A DNA stretch of 64,000 nucleotides from CBDFJH01 sp965198095 (GCA_965198095.1 OZ240239.1:620001-684000); one strand, 5' to 3'; positions 6,540 through 14,951 are shown, counted from the stretch's first letter. Program-made: numbers and translations. The notes: generated by a model not told the origin, from the letters alone.

Positions 6540-9025
6540 AGCGAGATTCCCATCTTTTTCATGTGGCCTTCGACCTTCGCGCTGAACGCCTCCACCTCCC
6601 GTTCCAGTTCCGGCAGCGGACGTGCGTAACGCTCTTCCAGTTCCTTCACACGCCCGGCGAGCTGCCAGGTCAGCCGCTGCACCTCGCCCTGAATGTCGGC
6701 CCGGATGCTAGCGAACCACTTGTCCTCGACCGCCAGCGTCTTGATCTCGGCCTCGGTGAGCGTGGCGTAGCGGGCCAGCACCTGCTGGTCCAGGCGGGCC
6801 TGAGCGACCTTGACGGCCTTGGCCGCCTCGGCCTCAGCCTCGATCAGGGCCTGACAATGCTTGAGAGCGTCCCGTTCCTCGTCGCTTTCCGGCTCGTCCC
6901 GTATGGTCTTGAGCCGATCTTTTACGCCGGTCTTGGTCACCTTGCCCTTGTCGTTGGCCGCGTCCTCCAGCAAGCCTTCCTCGCCGGTACGCTCTTCGAC
7001 GAACTCCTCCAGCTCGCGGACGGCAGTCTCCTGAGTGGTCTGTAGCGCCCCGATGGCGGCTTGCTCGGCGGCGAAGTAGCGCGCGACGATCAGTCCCGGA
7101 GGAACCAGGTCCATCTTGTACTTCTTGCGCTTGATGCTCAGATCCGGCGTCTCTTTGACCTTCTTTTCCTTGTCCTCGATGCTGCCGCGCGGTTTGGCGG
7201 CCTCGACCCAACCGTCCGCGGCGATGAGGTACACGTCGTCCTGCATTTCCTCATCCCAATAGTCCAGCAGCCTCTGGTAGATGTCGTACGGATCGAGCAG
7301 CGGCAGGTCGGTGAAGCGCGTGAGCAGGTCTTCCGACAGAGTGTGGATGATGTTCTTGGGATTGGCCCCCGGCTCAAGCCTCTTGAGAAGCGGTTGGTGA
7401 GCGTTGCGCCAAGCGTCGAAGATCGCCGCGACCCGTTGCTCATAAGCCTTGAACTCGCCGTGCCCGAGGATGGCGGCCTTCACCTGCGGCGTCGCGATGC
7501 GAGCCTCGCTGTAGCCTGCTCGGTCGTTACCCACGAACAGCGCATGGCGCAGCGAGGGAAAGACCCTCCAGTAGTCGTCGAGCGCGTCGACGTCGCGGTC
7601 CGGGATGCCGCCGTGCAGATGCGCGTCGAGGTCGTGCAGGTCTTCCGGCTCGCTGGAGTCAATGTAGCGCGGGATGTTGAGGTTGTAGTCGTTGGCCGGA
7701 CTGGCGATCTCGGCCACGGGCACCATGCGGGAATAGCGCGGCAATTCGGTCTGCTTGTTGAACACGTCTACGATCCGGTAGATGTCCTGCGCGCGCAGGC
7801 GGTTCTTGTTGCCGTCCTTGAGAAAACCCTTGCTCGCGTCGATCATGAAGATGCCGGTGGCTGTCTGCGTGCCACCTGCTTGAGCCGAGCTCGGCTCGGC
7901 AGGCAGGCGGGCGTGGGCGTTCTCCTTGTCGATAACCAGGATGCAGGCGGGGATGCCGGTACCGTAGAAGAGGTTGGCGGGCAGGCCGATGATGCCCTTG
8001 ATGAAGCCGCGCCGGATGAGATTCCCACGGATGTCGGCCTCCCTGTTGCCGCGGAACAGCACGCCGTGCGGCAGGATGATCGCGCCCTTGCCCTTGCTCT
8101 TGAGCGATGCGATGAAATGCAGGAGGAAGGCGTAGTCGCCGTTCTTGGCCGGGGGGATGCCGTACGCGAAGCGCCCGTACTCGTCGTGGGCCGGATTGAG
8201 ACCGCTGGACCAGGCCTTGACAGAGAAAGGCGGATTGGCAACGGCGAAGTCGAAGGTCCTGAGGCTGCCGTTCGGGTTCTTGAAATACGGGACGGCCAGT
8301 GTATTGCCGTGCCACAGTTCAGCGGTCGGGTGGTCGTGCAGGATCAGATTCATCCGCGCCAGCGCCCAGGTCGCGTTGTCCATCTCCTGGCCATATATGG
8401 TGATACCACGCGGCGCCTCGTCGGCGGCCTTGAGCAGCAGCGATCCGGAGCCGCACGTCGGATCGTAGATGGTCTGGTCCTGGCGGGTTTCCGGACCAAT
8501 GCCGATCACTTTCGCCATGATGCGGGAAACCTCGGCCGGCGTGTAAAACTGCCCCTTGCTCTTACCGGACTCGGTGGCGAAGTGCATCATCAAGTACTCG
8601 TAGGCGTCGCCCAGCAGGTCGTCGCCCCCGGCCCGGTTAGCTCGGAAGTCGAGACCGTCGAAGATGGCGATCAGCTTGGAGAGCCGATCCTGCATTTCCT
8701 TGCCTGCGCCAAGCTTGCTCTCGTCGTTGAAGTCTGCCTGGTCGATGACCCCCTTGAGCTCGTTGGCCTCGGCGAGCCGGCCGATGATCTTGTTGATCTT
8801 GTCGCCGATCTCCTTGTCGCCCTTTAGGGCCGCCATGTCGGAAAAACCGCCGCCCGGAGGCACTTCGATGAGCGCGTCGGCGTCGCCCGCGTGTTTGTCC
8901 GAGACATACTTCATGAACAAGAGGGTCAGGACGTAGTCTTTGTACTGCGAGGCATCCATACCGCCGCGCAGTTCGTCGCAGCTTTGCCAGAGTGAGGAAT
9001 AGAGTTGGGATTTCTTCAGGGCCAT
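6536..9025 (-). CDS. hsdM: Type I restriction-modification methyltransferase HsdM
   Basis: This 829-residue protein has an HsdM N-terminal helical domain (residues 1-140), SAM motif I DPTCGSGSLLLKA (188-200), the catalytic NPPF (264-267) of an N6-adenine methylase, and a long C-terminal charged helical extension (about 560-829) seen in the larger HsdM class. QFYTPAEV (159-166) is also diagnostic. It is the first gene of the minus-strand operon. Residues 374-390 (LPAEPSSAQAGGTQTAT) interrupt a normally continuous stretch and coincide with a palindromic repeat in the DNA. The product forms the modification enzyme with HsdS. The restriction subunit gene is not in the window. Confidence 0.95.
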   Translation of the reverse strand: MALKKSQLYSSLWQSCDELRGGMDASQYKDYVLTLLFMKYVSDKHAGDADALIEVPPGGGFSDMAALKGDKEIGDKINKIIGRLAEANELKGVIDQADFNDESKLGAGKEMQDRLSKLIAIFDGLDFRANRAGGDDLLGDAYEYLMMHFATESGKSKGQFYTPAEVSRIMAKVIGIGPETRQDQTIYDPTCGSGSLLLKAADEAPRGITIYGQEMDNATWALARMNLILHDHPTAELWHGNTLAVPYFKNPNGSLRTFDFAVANPPFSVKAWSSGLNPAHDEYGRFAYGIPPAKNGDYAFLLHFIASLKSKGKGAIILPHGVLFRGNREADIRGNLIRRGFIKGIIGLPANLFYGTGIPACILVIDKENAHARLPAEPSSAQAGGTQTATGIFMIDASKGFLKDGNKNRLRAQDIYRIVDVFNKQTELPRYSRMVPVAEIASPANDYNLNIPRYIDSSEPEDLHDLDAHLHGGIPDRDVDALDDYWRVFPSLRHALFVGNDRAGYSEARIATPQVKAAILGHGEFKAYEQRVAAIFDAWRNAHQPLLKRLEPGANPKNIIHTLSEDLLTRFTDLPLLDPYDIYQRLLDYWDEEMQDDVYLIAADGWVEAAKPRGSIEDKEKKVKETPDLSIKRKKYKMDLVPPGLIVARYFAAEQAAIGALQTTQETAVRELEEFVEERTGEEGLLEDAANDKGKVTKTGVKDRLKTIRDEPESDEERDALKHCQALIEAEAEAAKAVKVAQARLDQQVLARYATLTEAEIKTLAVEDKWFASIRADIQGEVQRLTWQLAGRVKELEERYARPLPELEREVEAFSAKVEGHMKKMGISL
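7871..7912. repeat. Palindromic repeat inserted in frame in hsdM
   Basis: The perfect 16-bp palindrome GAGCCGAGCTCGGCTC (7882-7897) is flanked by cctgct and ggcaggcagg arms. The same cctgc/gcagg arm logic recurs at 18926-18956, 27383-27417 and 34989-35022. It adds about 17 codons to hsdM without breaking the frame. Confidence 0.55.
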
Positions 9026-9186
9026 GAGTCAGCTTTCACTTCGCAGCGCCGGGAACGCCGCAGAACGCGGAAGCCGGCACTTCTTTTCCGAACGGAAGTT
9101 TCATCGCTCAACGGGGACTCCCTGTCCTCAGCCATTCCTATGGGTCACTTTCGTTCTTGGCCGTCCCGCCTGAATCGCAGCCGCCG

Positions 9187-9437
9187 GCCCGGGGTTGGAA
9201 AGCCCTTCACGTCGACCCAACCTTCTCCAGCAGCCATCTTCGATTAGCCTCGCTTCAATCTAAACAAATAGAAGTTAACTATATGAGAATCCGTCGATTC
9301 CGTCAATTCAAAACTCTGTCGCGGTTGGAATGAAGCGCGCCAGGAGAGGCGCACACTTTAGCGATGGAAGGGGGTGTCCGGCCACTATTCCGGCCAGCAG
9401 CCGGATGCGATTCGGCGCCGCTTGATGCGGGTCGTCT
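9187..9437. repeat. 250-bp junction repeat, copy A
   Basis: This segment (from ggttggaaagccc to the GGCT tail) is about 90 per cent identical by eye to 13371-13623. On the minus strand it carries the head of an unknown gene (MAAGEGWVDVKGFPT, ATG at about 9237), a spacer with gttaactatatgagaatccg, and 53 bp of the 3' end of a GGCT-like gene. The rest of 9026-9464, between hsdM and the toxin promoter, holds no gene that I can support. Confidence 0.8.
9384..9436 (-). pseudogene. GGCT-like gene, 3' tail only (copy 1)
   Basis: The minus-strand frame ETTRIKRRRIASGCWPE followed by TAG matches the last 17 residues of the intact GGCT-like protein at 18414 (ETTRIERRRIVSGCWTE). The match stops upstream at about 9436, where sequence leading into the toxin-antitoxin promoter begins. 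Confidence 0.75.
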
Positions 9438-9464
9438 CGATGAGACATCCGGCTCCATGTAGTC

Positions 9465-9493
9465 TTGACATATATGCGGCAGTGCCGCATAGT
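9465..9493 (+). promoter_or_regulatory. Toxin-antitoxin promoter with embedded operator
   Basis: TTGACA (9465-9470) and CATAGT (9488-9493) are spaced 17 bases apart. The spacer holds a perfect 19-bp inverted repeat, TATGCGGCA-G-TGCCGCATA (9473-9491). An autoregulatory site for the downstream HTH antitoxin is the likely reading. Confidence 0.65.
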
Positions 9494-9500
9494 AGAGTCA

Positions 9501-9829
9501 GTGCAAATCTTCGCCGCCAAGACGTACGACCGGTCCGCAAGCTGATGTCGGAAGCGGACCGACAGAAAATGGAGGCAGCGATCCTTGCCAATCCCACCGC
9601 AGCACCTTTGATTCCGGGAACGGGAGGGATTCGCAAGTTGCGCTGGGCAGGGTCAGGGCGGGGAAAGCGAGGTGGGATTCGGACGATTTACTTCCATCAC
9701 GCAGGCCCCGAAGCAATTTACATGCTGACAACCTATGCCAAGGCAGACAGAGAAGACCTGACCCAGGCAGACAGGAAAGTCCTTTCGCGGCTGGTGGCCG
9801 CGATCAAGAAAGAGGAGGCAAACAGATGA
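9501..9829 (+). pseudogene. RelE/HigB-type toxin with a frameshift near its N-terminus
   Basis: GTG at 9501 opens VQIFAAKTYDRSAS and then TGA; shifting frame at about 9537 gives RKLMSEADRQKMEAAIL and the full toxin core PGTGGIRKLRW, GRGKRGGIRTIYF and YMLTTYAKADREDLT. Together these rebuild a normal family length of about 110 residues. If the frameshift is real, only a product from ATG 9545 (94 residues, lacking the first strand) could be made. RelE-type toxins cleave ribosome-bound mRNA. The stop overlaps the antitoxin start (ATGA). A base-calling error is the main alternative. Confidence 0.6.
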
Positions 9830-10140
9830 CGACGGAACGAACCCAGGTGGGTCGAGAGATAGAAGCGGCCTTGGGAGAGGTTCTTTCCCACGTTCGAGGC
9901 GAGACGGCTCTTCCGTGCCGCATTGTCGACGATCCTGCCGCGGAACACATTCTGGCGCTGCGGAAACGTATGAAGCTGAGTCGCAAGAAGTTCGCGGACC
10001 GGTTTGGCCTCGATGCGCGTGCCCTGCAAGATTGGGAACAGGGACGCCGGGTGCCGGACCGCGCCGCCCGTGTCCTGCTGACCGTTATTGACCGCGACCC
10101 GGAGGCGGTCGTGCGCGCGCTCGGCGCGCAAGGCGATTGA
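9826..10140 (+). CDS. HTH (XRE/HigA-like) antitoxin
   Basis: This 104-residue protein has a disordered toxin-binding N-terminal half and a C-terminal helix-turn-helix (about residues 43-95: LALRKRMKLSRKKFADRFGL, then LQDWEQGRRVPD). Its ATG overlaps the toxin stop. It should neutralise the RelE-type toxin and repress the promoter at 9465-9493. The frame is intact, in contrast to the toxin. Confidence 0.85.
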   Translation: MTTERTQVGREIEAALGEVLSHVRGETALPCRIVDDPAAEHILALRKRMKLSRKKFADRFGLDARALQDWEQGRRVPDRAARVLLTVIDRDPEAVVRALGAQGD

Positions 10141-10246
10141 ACTGCTGGAAAGCCTCGGCGTGCTTCTCGAGATCACGGGCAAGCGGCGCGGTCGCGCCTA
10201 CGCCTATGTCGAGTACCTGGAAATTCTGACGGGAGACGAGGCGTGA
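10139..10246 (+). pseudogene. C-terminal remnant of a Fic-family gene
   Basis: A 35-codon open stretch ending in TGA at 10246 reads LLESLGVLLEITGKRRGRAY then AYVEYLEILTGDEA. This is the typical winged-helix end of Fic/DUF4172-type AMP-transferase proteins (LGILREVTGRRR ... Y..YL.IL). It begins right at the antitoxin stop and no Fic core (HPFxxGNGR) precedes it. Confidence 0.55.
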
Positions 10247-10310
10247 TCCGCGGGCCCTGTTCGTTTCAAACTCCCCTGATAAACACGTTGGCGTCCAGAA
10301 CGTGGGCCAT

Positions 10311-10512
10311 CTAAACACCCACGCCCAAACGCTCGGCGACGCTCTCGAACGTCGATAGCTTCTTGACGCCGAGAAACCGGAAGGACTCGGTGTAGGACGT
10401 GCGGCCCTCCAGGGTGCTGACGATGAGCGCCTTCGCCAGCCGTTTGCTGACGCGCGGCCCCACGTTTCTGATTGCGTCGCCACCGCCGCGGCTCCCTTGC
10501 AGGTCTTGCAGA
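10311..10512 (-). pseudogene. C-terminal remnant of an ImmA/IrrE-like metallopeptidase gene
   Basis: On the minus strand VSKRLAKALIVSTLEGRTSY then TESFRFLGVKKLSTFESVAE, ending GVGV and a stop at 10311, resembles the C-terminal end of HTH-linked ImmA/IrrE (DUF955) proteins. The HExxH catalytic part is missing; the frame runs upstream into unrelated sequence next to the IS110 fragment. Confidence 0.45.
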
Positions 10513-10602
10513 CGCAGGCTCGACGCCAACCCTGTTCACGCTGCCTCCTCTCGCACATCTATCCTGCCGGTAACGGCCGCCGAGACAAGGGCGACACGAA
10601 GC

Positions 10603-10792
10603 TCTTTGGACCTACACAAAGATTCGATCACCGTCGCGCTTGCCGGTCAGGACCGGAGAGGGCCGAAGCTTTATGCCGCGATGTCGTCTACGGGCGAAGC
10701 GTTGTCCAAGCTGGCGGGCAAGTTGGCCGAGCCGGAGACGTCGTTGCGGTTCTGCTATGAAGCGGATCCCTTCGGATACGGTGCCTACAGGT
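10603..10792 (+). mobile_element. IS110-family transposase, N-terminal fragment
   Basis: LDLHKDSITVALAGQDRRG, then EALSKLAGKLAEPETSLRFC and YEADPFGYGAYR, match the DEDD RuvC-like N-terminus of IS110 transposases (GLDVHKDSI ... LRFCYEAGPCGYGLYR). The match begins after the usual start and ends abruptly at about 10792, where the DUF499 head begins on the other strand. It is inactive. Confidence 0.75.
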
Positions 10793-10948
10793 CCGCGAAA
10801 AGAACTGGGCGGGATCGCGGTAATCCACGGGAGCCGTCTCGGCGATCACCTGCTTGAGGGCGATGGCGAACTCGTCCGGACTGAACGAACGGCCTTCCCG
10901 CACTTCCTCGCGTGGGGTTACGACTCGATACCAGGGATCAATCGGCAT
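10790..10948 (-). pseudogene. N-terminal stub of a DUF499 ATPase gene (copy 1)
   Basis: ATG at 10948, preceded by GAGAGAGA, encodes MPIDPWYRVVTPREEVREGR then SFSPDEFAIALKQVIAETAP and VDYRDPAQFFSRTC, the opening of anti-phage-associated DUF499 proteins. Homology is lost at about 10790, at the junction with the IS110 fragment. The family is about 1000 residues long, so only the first 5 per cent remains. It starts 38 bases after the end of the DUF4276 gene. Confidence 0.65.
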
Positions 10949-10986
10949 TTTATATCTCTCTCATTGGTTTTTCTCTGCGCAGCGGT

Positions 10987-11631
10987 TCAATCTCGGCTCC
11001 CCAGCGACTCCAAGCTCGTTACCCAGCAGTTGAACCGCCGACATTCAGCGCGAATCACGGCCAAGCCTGTCTCCATTGCCAGAAGGGGGCCCTCAACGAC
11101 CTTCTTGTACCGTGGTATCGTCCTCTAAATACGCTTACTCGGCGCCGTATCCCTGTTGTCGTTGATGTCCTCGGGAGTCGGGAACTCTGCACGGATCCTC
11201 CGCAATTCTTCAATGGACTCTTCCGGCGCATCGATTGCATTTGCAAAGGCGTCCACATCGGAGAACAGCAGCCCCTCGAACTCATGCCTTTGGACATACG
11301 GGAGCACCTTTTCCGAATGCCAACGACGGTCGAGTTTCTTGCGAATTTGCCGGGCCAGATCTTCCTCCAACTCATCGACCGTCTGATTTCCTTTGCGACG
11401 AAACCCATAGAAGTCAACGAGCGACGTCACGGCATCGAAGAAGTCGAGTAAGTAGGCCATTTCCAACACGAGTCGTTCCACCGAGACATTTCCTCCGCCA
11501 AACCTGCCGCGAGCGCGGCCAAGCAGGATTGGTGTCGGCTCGACTCCATTTCCCCGCAGGTGGTCCGCAAGAACGTTGTTGACGAACTCTTCTTCGGTTC
11601 GGCCCTCCACTGATATGGCAACTCGGGTCAC
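10987..11631 (-). pseudogene. DUF4276 (TOPRIM-like) gene with an in-frame amber stop
   Basis: The frame runs from ATG 11631 (MTRVAISVEGRTEEEFVNNV) to TAG at 11127-11125 after 168 codons and then continues in the same frame for 45 more codons (RTIPRYKKVVEGPLLAMETG ... WVTSLESLGSRD) to TGA at 10987. The post-stop part is the normal C-terminal end of DUF4276 proteins, so a single nonsense change split the gene. EGRTEEEF and HEFEGLLFSD are the family acidic motifs. The ATG overlaps the ATPase stop (ATGA). DUF4276 proteins are TOPRIM-like partners of AAA ATPases, comparable in layout to PARIS AriB. The 168-residue product may be made but is probably inactive. Confidence 0.75.
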
Positions 11632-12766
11632 GGGCGTCCTCCGAGCAAGTTCTTTTGCCAGAGCTCACCCGGGTTAAAGTTTTCGTCCAGCCATGCACGA
11701 TAATCATCCGGGTCCAGCTTGCGAAACTCGGTTCGACCATCCTGTAGATCCAACACGAAAATCTGGTCGAGACCGAAGGCATCAACAAGCAAGGGCGATT
11801 GCGTTGCCACAATGACCTGCCTTTCCTCGGCGAGGGCCTTTATCATACCCCCGACCAAGGCGATGGCTGCCGGATGCAGGCCTAGTTCCGGCTCGTCCAA
11901 AAGGAGTACGGCGGGCAACATCTCCGGCGGCAGATTGAGCAGGGTCACAAGGGAGAAGAAGCGTAGCGAGCCATCGGACGTGATGTGCGCGCCAAAAGTT
12001 TTGTCCGTGCCTTTGGCTTTCCACCTCAGCAACACGTTTCCGTAGCTCTCCTCGATCTGAAAGCGGTCGAAGACCGGCAAGACCCGGCCAATGTGCCTGC
12101 ATATCAGTTCAAATCGTTTGATGTCTTCCCGCTCCAACCGGTGCAGCACGGCTGCCAGGTTGCCGCCGTGCGCCTTGAGATGATTGTTGTCTTCCGCGTC
12201 CCATCTCTTTTTGAAGTCCGATGTGTCGGAAGTGTCGTGAAACTGATAGACGGCGCAATTGCGAAGCAGGCTCACGATTACTCTCGCGGTGACCTTGTTG
12301 ATATCATTGACATCAGATTCGCCAGACTGCGCGGCCTGGACAATCTCGGCTTCCTGATGACCACTTCCGAGGTATTGCCACGGCGCTTCCGTCTGCAAAG
12401 CACTGCGGTTGAATCGAAAACACTCCTGGCTGAAGAAGAAGCGGTCGGGATGTGCGTGGGAAAGCATGAACCGGTAGTCGTTGCGGCCACTCTCGGTACG
12501 CAACCTGATCTCGGCCTCTATACGTGGAGTACGGCGATTGCCGCCGAACAACTGATCGTCTGCCCCCCTTGCTTTTCCACGAACTCGGCAAGTCGCCGGG
12601 AACCAACCATCCAGCTCAGCATTTCGAAGAAGCGAATGAAATTGGATTTGCCCGAGCCGTTGGCGCCAATCAAGACTGCCGCCACGGGAATCCCCTTAAG
12701 CTCGACATCCGCTAACGACCGGAAGCCTTGGATACGGATACGATCTATGAAGGCTGGTTTACTCAT
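11628..12766 (-). pseudogene. AAA_21/OLD-like ATPase gene with a frameshift at a G-run
   Basis: ATG 12766 opens MSKPAFIDRIRIQGFRSLAD with Walker A GANGSGKS. The frame is lost after EKQGG at six cytosines (12563-12568, plus strand); one extra base restores ADDQLFGGNRRTPRIEAEIR and the remaining 300 residues, with FFSLVTLLNLPPEMLPAVLL, Walker B LLLDEPELGLHP and the ATQSP switch. Both halves are individually open and otherwise well preserved. It is paired with the DUF4276 gene by an ATGA overlap, forming a split ATPase/TOPRIM defence pair. Homopolymer slippage, a sequencing error or phase variation could each explain the shift. Confidence 0.75.
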
Positions 12767-12812
12767 CGAATATTCTCCCTACGGTAGCCGGCACATTGGT
12801 CAATGAGAACTC

Positions 12813-12890
12813 TCACCGCTCTTCCGGACTGAACGAACGGCCTTCGCGCACCTCCTTACGAAGCGTCACAATCCTGTACCAGGGGGCCAC
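12813..12890 (-). pseudogene. N-terminal stub of a DUF499 gene (copy 2)
   Basis: GTG at 12890, preceded by GGAGG, encodes VAPWYRIVTLRKEVREGRSF then SPEER and TGA. It is the same gene head as at 10948 (PWYRVVTPREEVREGRSFSP) but diverged. The ATPase gene starts 46 bases further on, so the two DUF499 heads bracket the ATPase/DUF4276 pair. Confidence 0.6.
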
Positions 12891-12997
12891 GTTTTTCCTC
12901 CGGTTACGGCTTTCGCATACGTTTACGCAATTCCAGGGACGACTGTTTCAGCCGTGCCAGATTCGCTTAAGCGACGGACGCAAAATCCTTACTCGCC

Positions 12998-13318
12998 TCA
13001 TACATGCGATAGAGGATGCCATCCGTTCACGTCGTCGAACTGCGGCAGGTACAGGTACTCGGATGCAACCAGGCCCACCGCGCGGATGGTCGACACGCCC
13101 ATCCGAAGCAGCAGCATGTCGCCGATGCGAAGCTCGGTCGCGAAACGCCGGGAGAACCCCCCTTCAAACTCCTCGTCGGATCGATCAGAACGCCACGGTC
13201 CCGCATCGCCGGGGCCGATCAGCGCGACGCCGTAGTTCAAGAACAGATCGGCCCAGGAACGGTCGGCGGGACCGGCGGATACTTGCCAAACTGCGTGCTC
13301 GTTTCCTTCGGATGTCAT
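12998..13318 (-). pseudogene. Truncated EVE-like domain protein
   Basis: The 106 codons from ATG 13318 read VWQVSAGPADRSWADLFLNY, GVALIGPGDAGPWR, then IGDMLLLRMGVSTIRAVGLV and YLPQFDDVNGW. This pattern of a beta-barrel with W.V.AG and FDDV.GW resembles the EVE/PUA-like N-terminal domain found on Mrr-, McrB- and DUF-type defence proteins. After NGW the frame ends quickly (HPLSHV, stop), where relatives continue with the last strand and an effector domain. It is probably a 5' fragment; a stand-alone reader is less likely. Confidence 0.5.
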
Positions 13319-13370
13319 GTCGTCACTGTGGCACCGTTAACAACATAGCGTCGAGGAGCCGCTTCTCCTG

Positions 13371-13623
13371 GCCCCGGGTTGGAAAGCCCTTCGCGTCGAC
13401 CCAACCTTCTTCAGCAGCCATCTTCGATTAGCCCCTCTTCAATCGAAACAAAGAAAAGTTAACTATATGAGAATCCGTCGATTCCGTCAATCCAAAACTC
13501 TGTCGCGGTTGGAATGAAGCGCGCCAGGAGAAGCGCACACTTTGGTGATGGAAGGGGGTGTCCGGCCGCTACTCCGGCCAGCAGCCGGACACGATCCGGT
13601 GCCGTTTGATGCGGGTTGTTTCC
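13371..13623. repeat. 250-bp junction repeat, copy B
   Basis: This is the second copy of 9187-9437. It carries the same unknown gene head on the minus strand (MAAEEGWVDAKGFPTRG, ATG at about 13423) and runs into a GGCT 3' tail. The interval 13319-13812 otherwise contains no gene; TTGCAA and TATATT near 13750-13770 could serve the PIN gene. Confidence 0.8.
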
Positions 13624-13690
13624 ACCGTGTAGACCCAGGCGAGCTCGCGGGCGCCGTTCACCGTGGCCGGGACCAAGCACACACCGGCAG
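13569..13690 (-). pseudogene. GGCT-like gene, 3' fragment (copy 2)
   Basis: NGARELAWVYTVETTRIKRH then RIVSGCWPE and TAG match the last 35 or so residues of the intact protein at 18414. Together with the 5' fragment at 14827-14932 it forms a second, interrupted GGCT copy with the PIN/UPF0175 pair in the middle. Confidence 0.75.
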
Positions 13691-13812
13691 ACCGACCGGC
13701 TGGCGATGTGGATCTCCGCTACCCGGGGGTGCCGGGGGTGGAGATCGGTTGCAAACATTTGTATATTTTGTTAACTTCTTTTGACGATGGCTGACAAATT
13801 GAGGAACTCCAA

Positions 13813-14328
13813 TTGATCGTAGTCGACGCCTCCCCGTTGATTGCCCTCTCCAGGGTTCGGCGTCTGGGACTCTTGCACGACCTCTACGGGGAAGTGCTGA
13901 TCGGACCTCTCGTCAAGGCGGAGACAATCGATGCCGGCAAAGCGGCCCGTGCCCTGGGTGTCGAGCAGCTCGACGCCGCCTTGGAGTACGGCTGGCTGCG
14001 GACCGTTCCCTTGACCTCCGAGGAGCGTCGCCTGAGGCAGCGTCTGACGAGACGCTCCCGCCTGGACAAGGGCGAGGCCGAATCCATCGCCCTGGCGAGC
14101 GAACGGGGTCTGCGGCTGATTGTTGATGACAAGGAGGCCCGGAGCGTGGCCGCGGCCATCGGGGTGGGGCACCTGGGCACCGCCGGTGCCTTGCTGGAAG
14201 CGCGCCTGCGTCAGTGCCTCGACTTGAGCGTCTTGGAGACCATCCTCCGGGATCTCAGTCGGATCCTGTGGCTCTCCCCGGCCGTCGTAGCGGAAATCCT
14301 GAGACTCGCACGGGAGGCGAGGAGATGA
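13813..14328 (+). CDS. PIN-like DUF3368 toxin
   Basis: This 171-residue protein has the PIN fold pattern of DUF3368: IVVDASPLIALSRV (residues 2-15, catalytic Asp5), the conserved DKGEAESIALA (about 86-96) and LIVDDKEAR (about 104-112). PIN toxins are Mg-dependent ribonucleases. The start is TTG at 13813, because GAGGA lies 7 bases upstream and the family begins (M)IVVDAS. The stop overlaps the antitoxin start (ATGA). The acidic residues are intact, so it is probably active. The pair sits inside the split GGCT copy. Confidence 0.85.
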   Translation: MIVVDASPLIALSRVRRLGLLHDLYGEVLIGPLVKAETIDAGKAARALGVEQLDAALEYGWLRTVPLTSEERRLRQRLTRRSRLDKGEAESIALASERGLRLIVDDKEARSVAAAIGVGHLGTAGALLEARLRQCLDLSVLETILRDLSRILWLSPAVVAEILRLAREARR

Positions 14329-14648
14329 GAAAGGAAAAGATGGTGGGCACCAGGCTCTCACTGGAATTGGTCCGTGAATTGGAGCTCATCGAGGATGTCG
14401 AGCAGTCCGACCGCTCAACCACGGTGCGCCGGCTGCTGTCGAGCGCGATCCGGCAATGGAAGCTCGAGCACTACGTCCGGTTGTACGGGGATGGAAAGCT
14501 CACGCTTGCGCGAGCGGCTCGCGAAGCCGGGGTATCCTTGTGGGAGATGATGGACTATGCCCGCGCCAGAAAGGTGCCGGCTCAATACGACCTCGAAGAC
14601 TTCCAGCGAGACGTCGAAGTCCTCCACGAGAACTCGAAGCAACAGTGA
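14325..14648 (+). CDS. UPF0175-type antitoxin
   Basis: This 107-residue protein has a ribbon-helix-helix-like N-terminus (TRLSLELVRELELIEDVE and STTVRRLLSSAIRQW) and the UPF0175 signature: LYGDGKLTLARAAREAGVSL followed by WEMMDYARARKVP and QYDLEDFQRDVE. Such proteins are encoded with DUF3368 PIN toxins, bind their operator and block the nuclease. ATG 14325 overlaps the toxin stop, so translation is coupled. Toxin-first order is unusual for VapBC but normal for this pairing. Confidence 0.85.
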   Translation: MRKEKMVGTRLSLELVRELELIEDVEQSDRSTTVRRLLSSAIRQWKLEHYVRLYGDGKLTLARAAREAGVSLWEMMDYARARKVPAQYDLEDFQRDVEVLHENSKQQ

Positions 14649-14826
14649 GATTCACATCCGCTCCCAACGGGGCGGATCGTGTTTGTGTGGAGACCCGCAG
14701 GATTCGCTCCACGTGTCCACATCCCACTTTCGTTCTTATATTACCTCTTGCGTGGCACCACCATTAGACCGGTTTCGGCCGACTAAAACTCACCTCATCT
14801 CAAAGAAGCGCCTTAAAACACGGCGG

Positions 14827-14932
14827 CCCTCGTAGAGCCGGACGCGCATCCGCGCCTCCCGGATCTCCAGCGCGCCCTCACGGAAGGGGTCGTGGTTCCG
14901 GTACCCGCGCTTGAACGTGCCGTATACGAAGC
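14827..14932 (-). pseudogene. GGCT-like gene, 5' fragment (copy 2)
   Basis: SFVYGTFKRGYRNHDPFREG then ALEIREARMRVRLYEG is colinear with residues 7-41 of the intact protein at 18414 (LFVYGTLKRGYRNHD). The start codon is lost and homology stops at about 14827. The stretch 14649-14826 holds no gene that I can support. Confidence 0.8.
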
Positions 14933-14951
14933 TGTTGGGAGAGAGAACTCA

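Noticed and set aside
7061..8827. 588-codon open frame antisense to hsdM
   Set aside because: It is a GC-rich shadow of hsdM: low-complexity composition and no start signal or family match.
11125..11127. In-frame TAG in the DUF4276 gene as a recoded (pyrrolysine-type) codon
   Set aside because: No other gene here shows internal TAG with continued homology, and the partner ATPase is also broken, so nonsense mutation is simpler.
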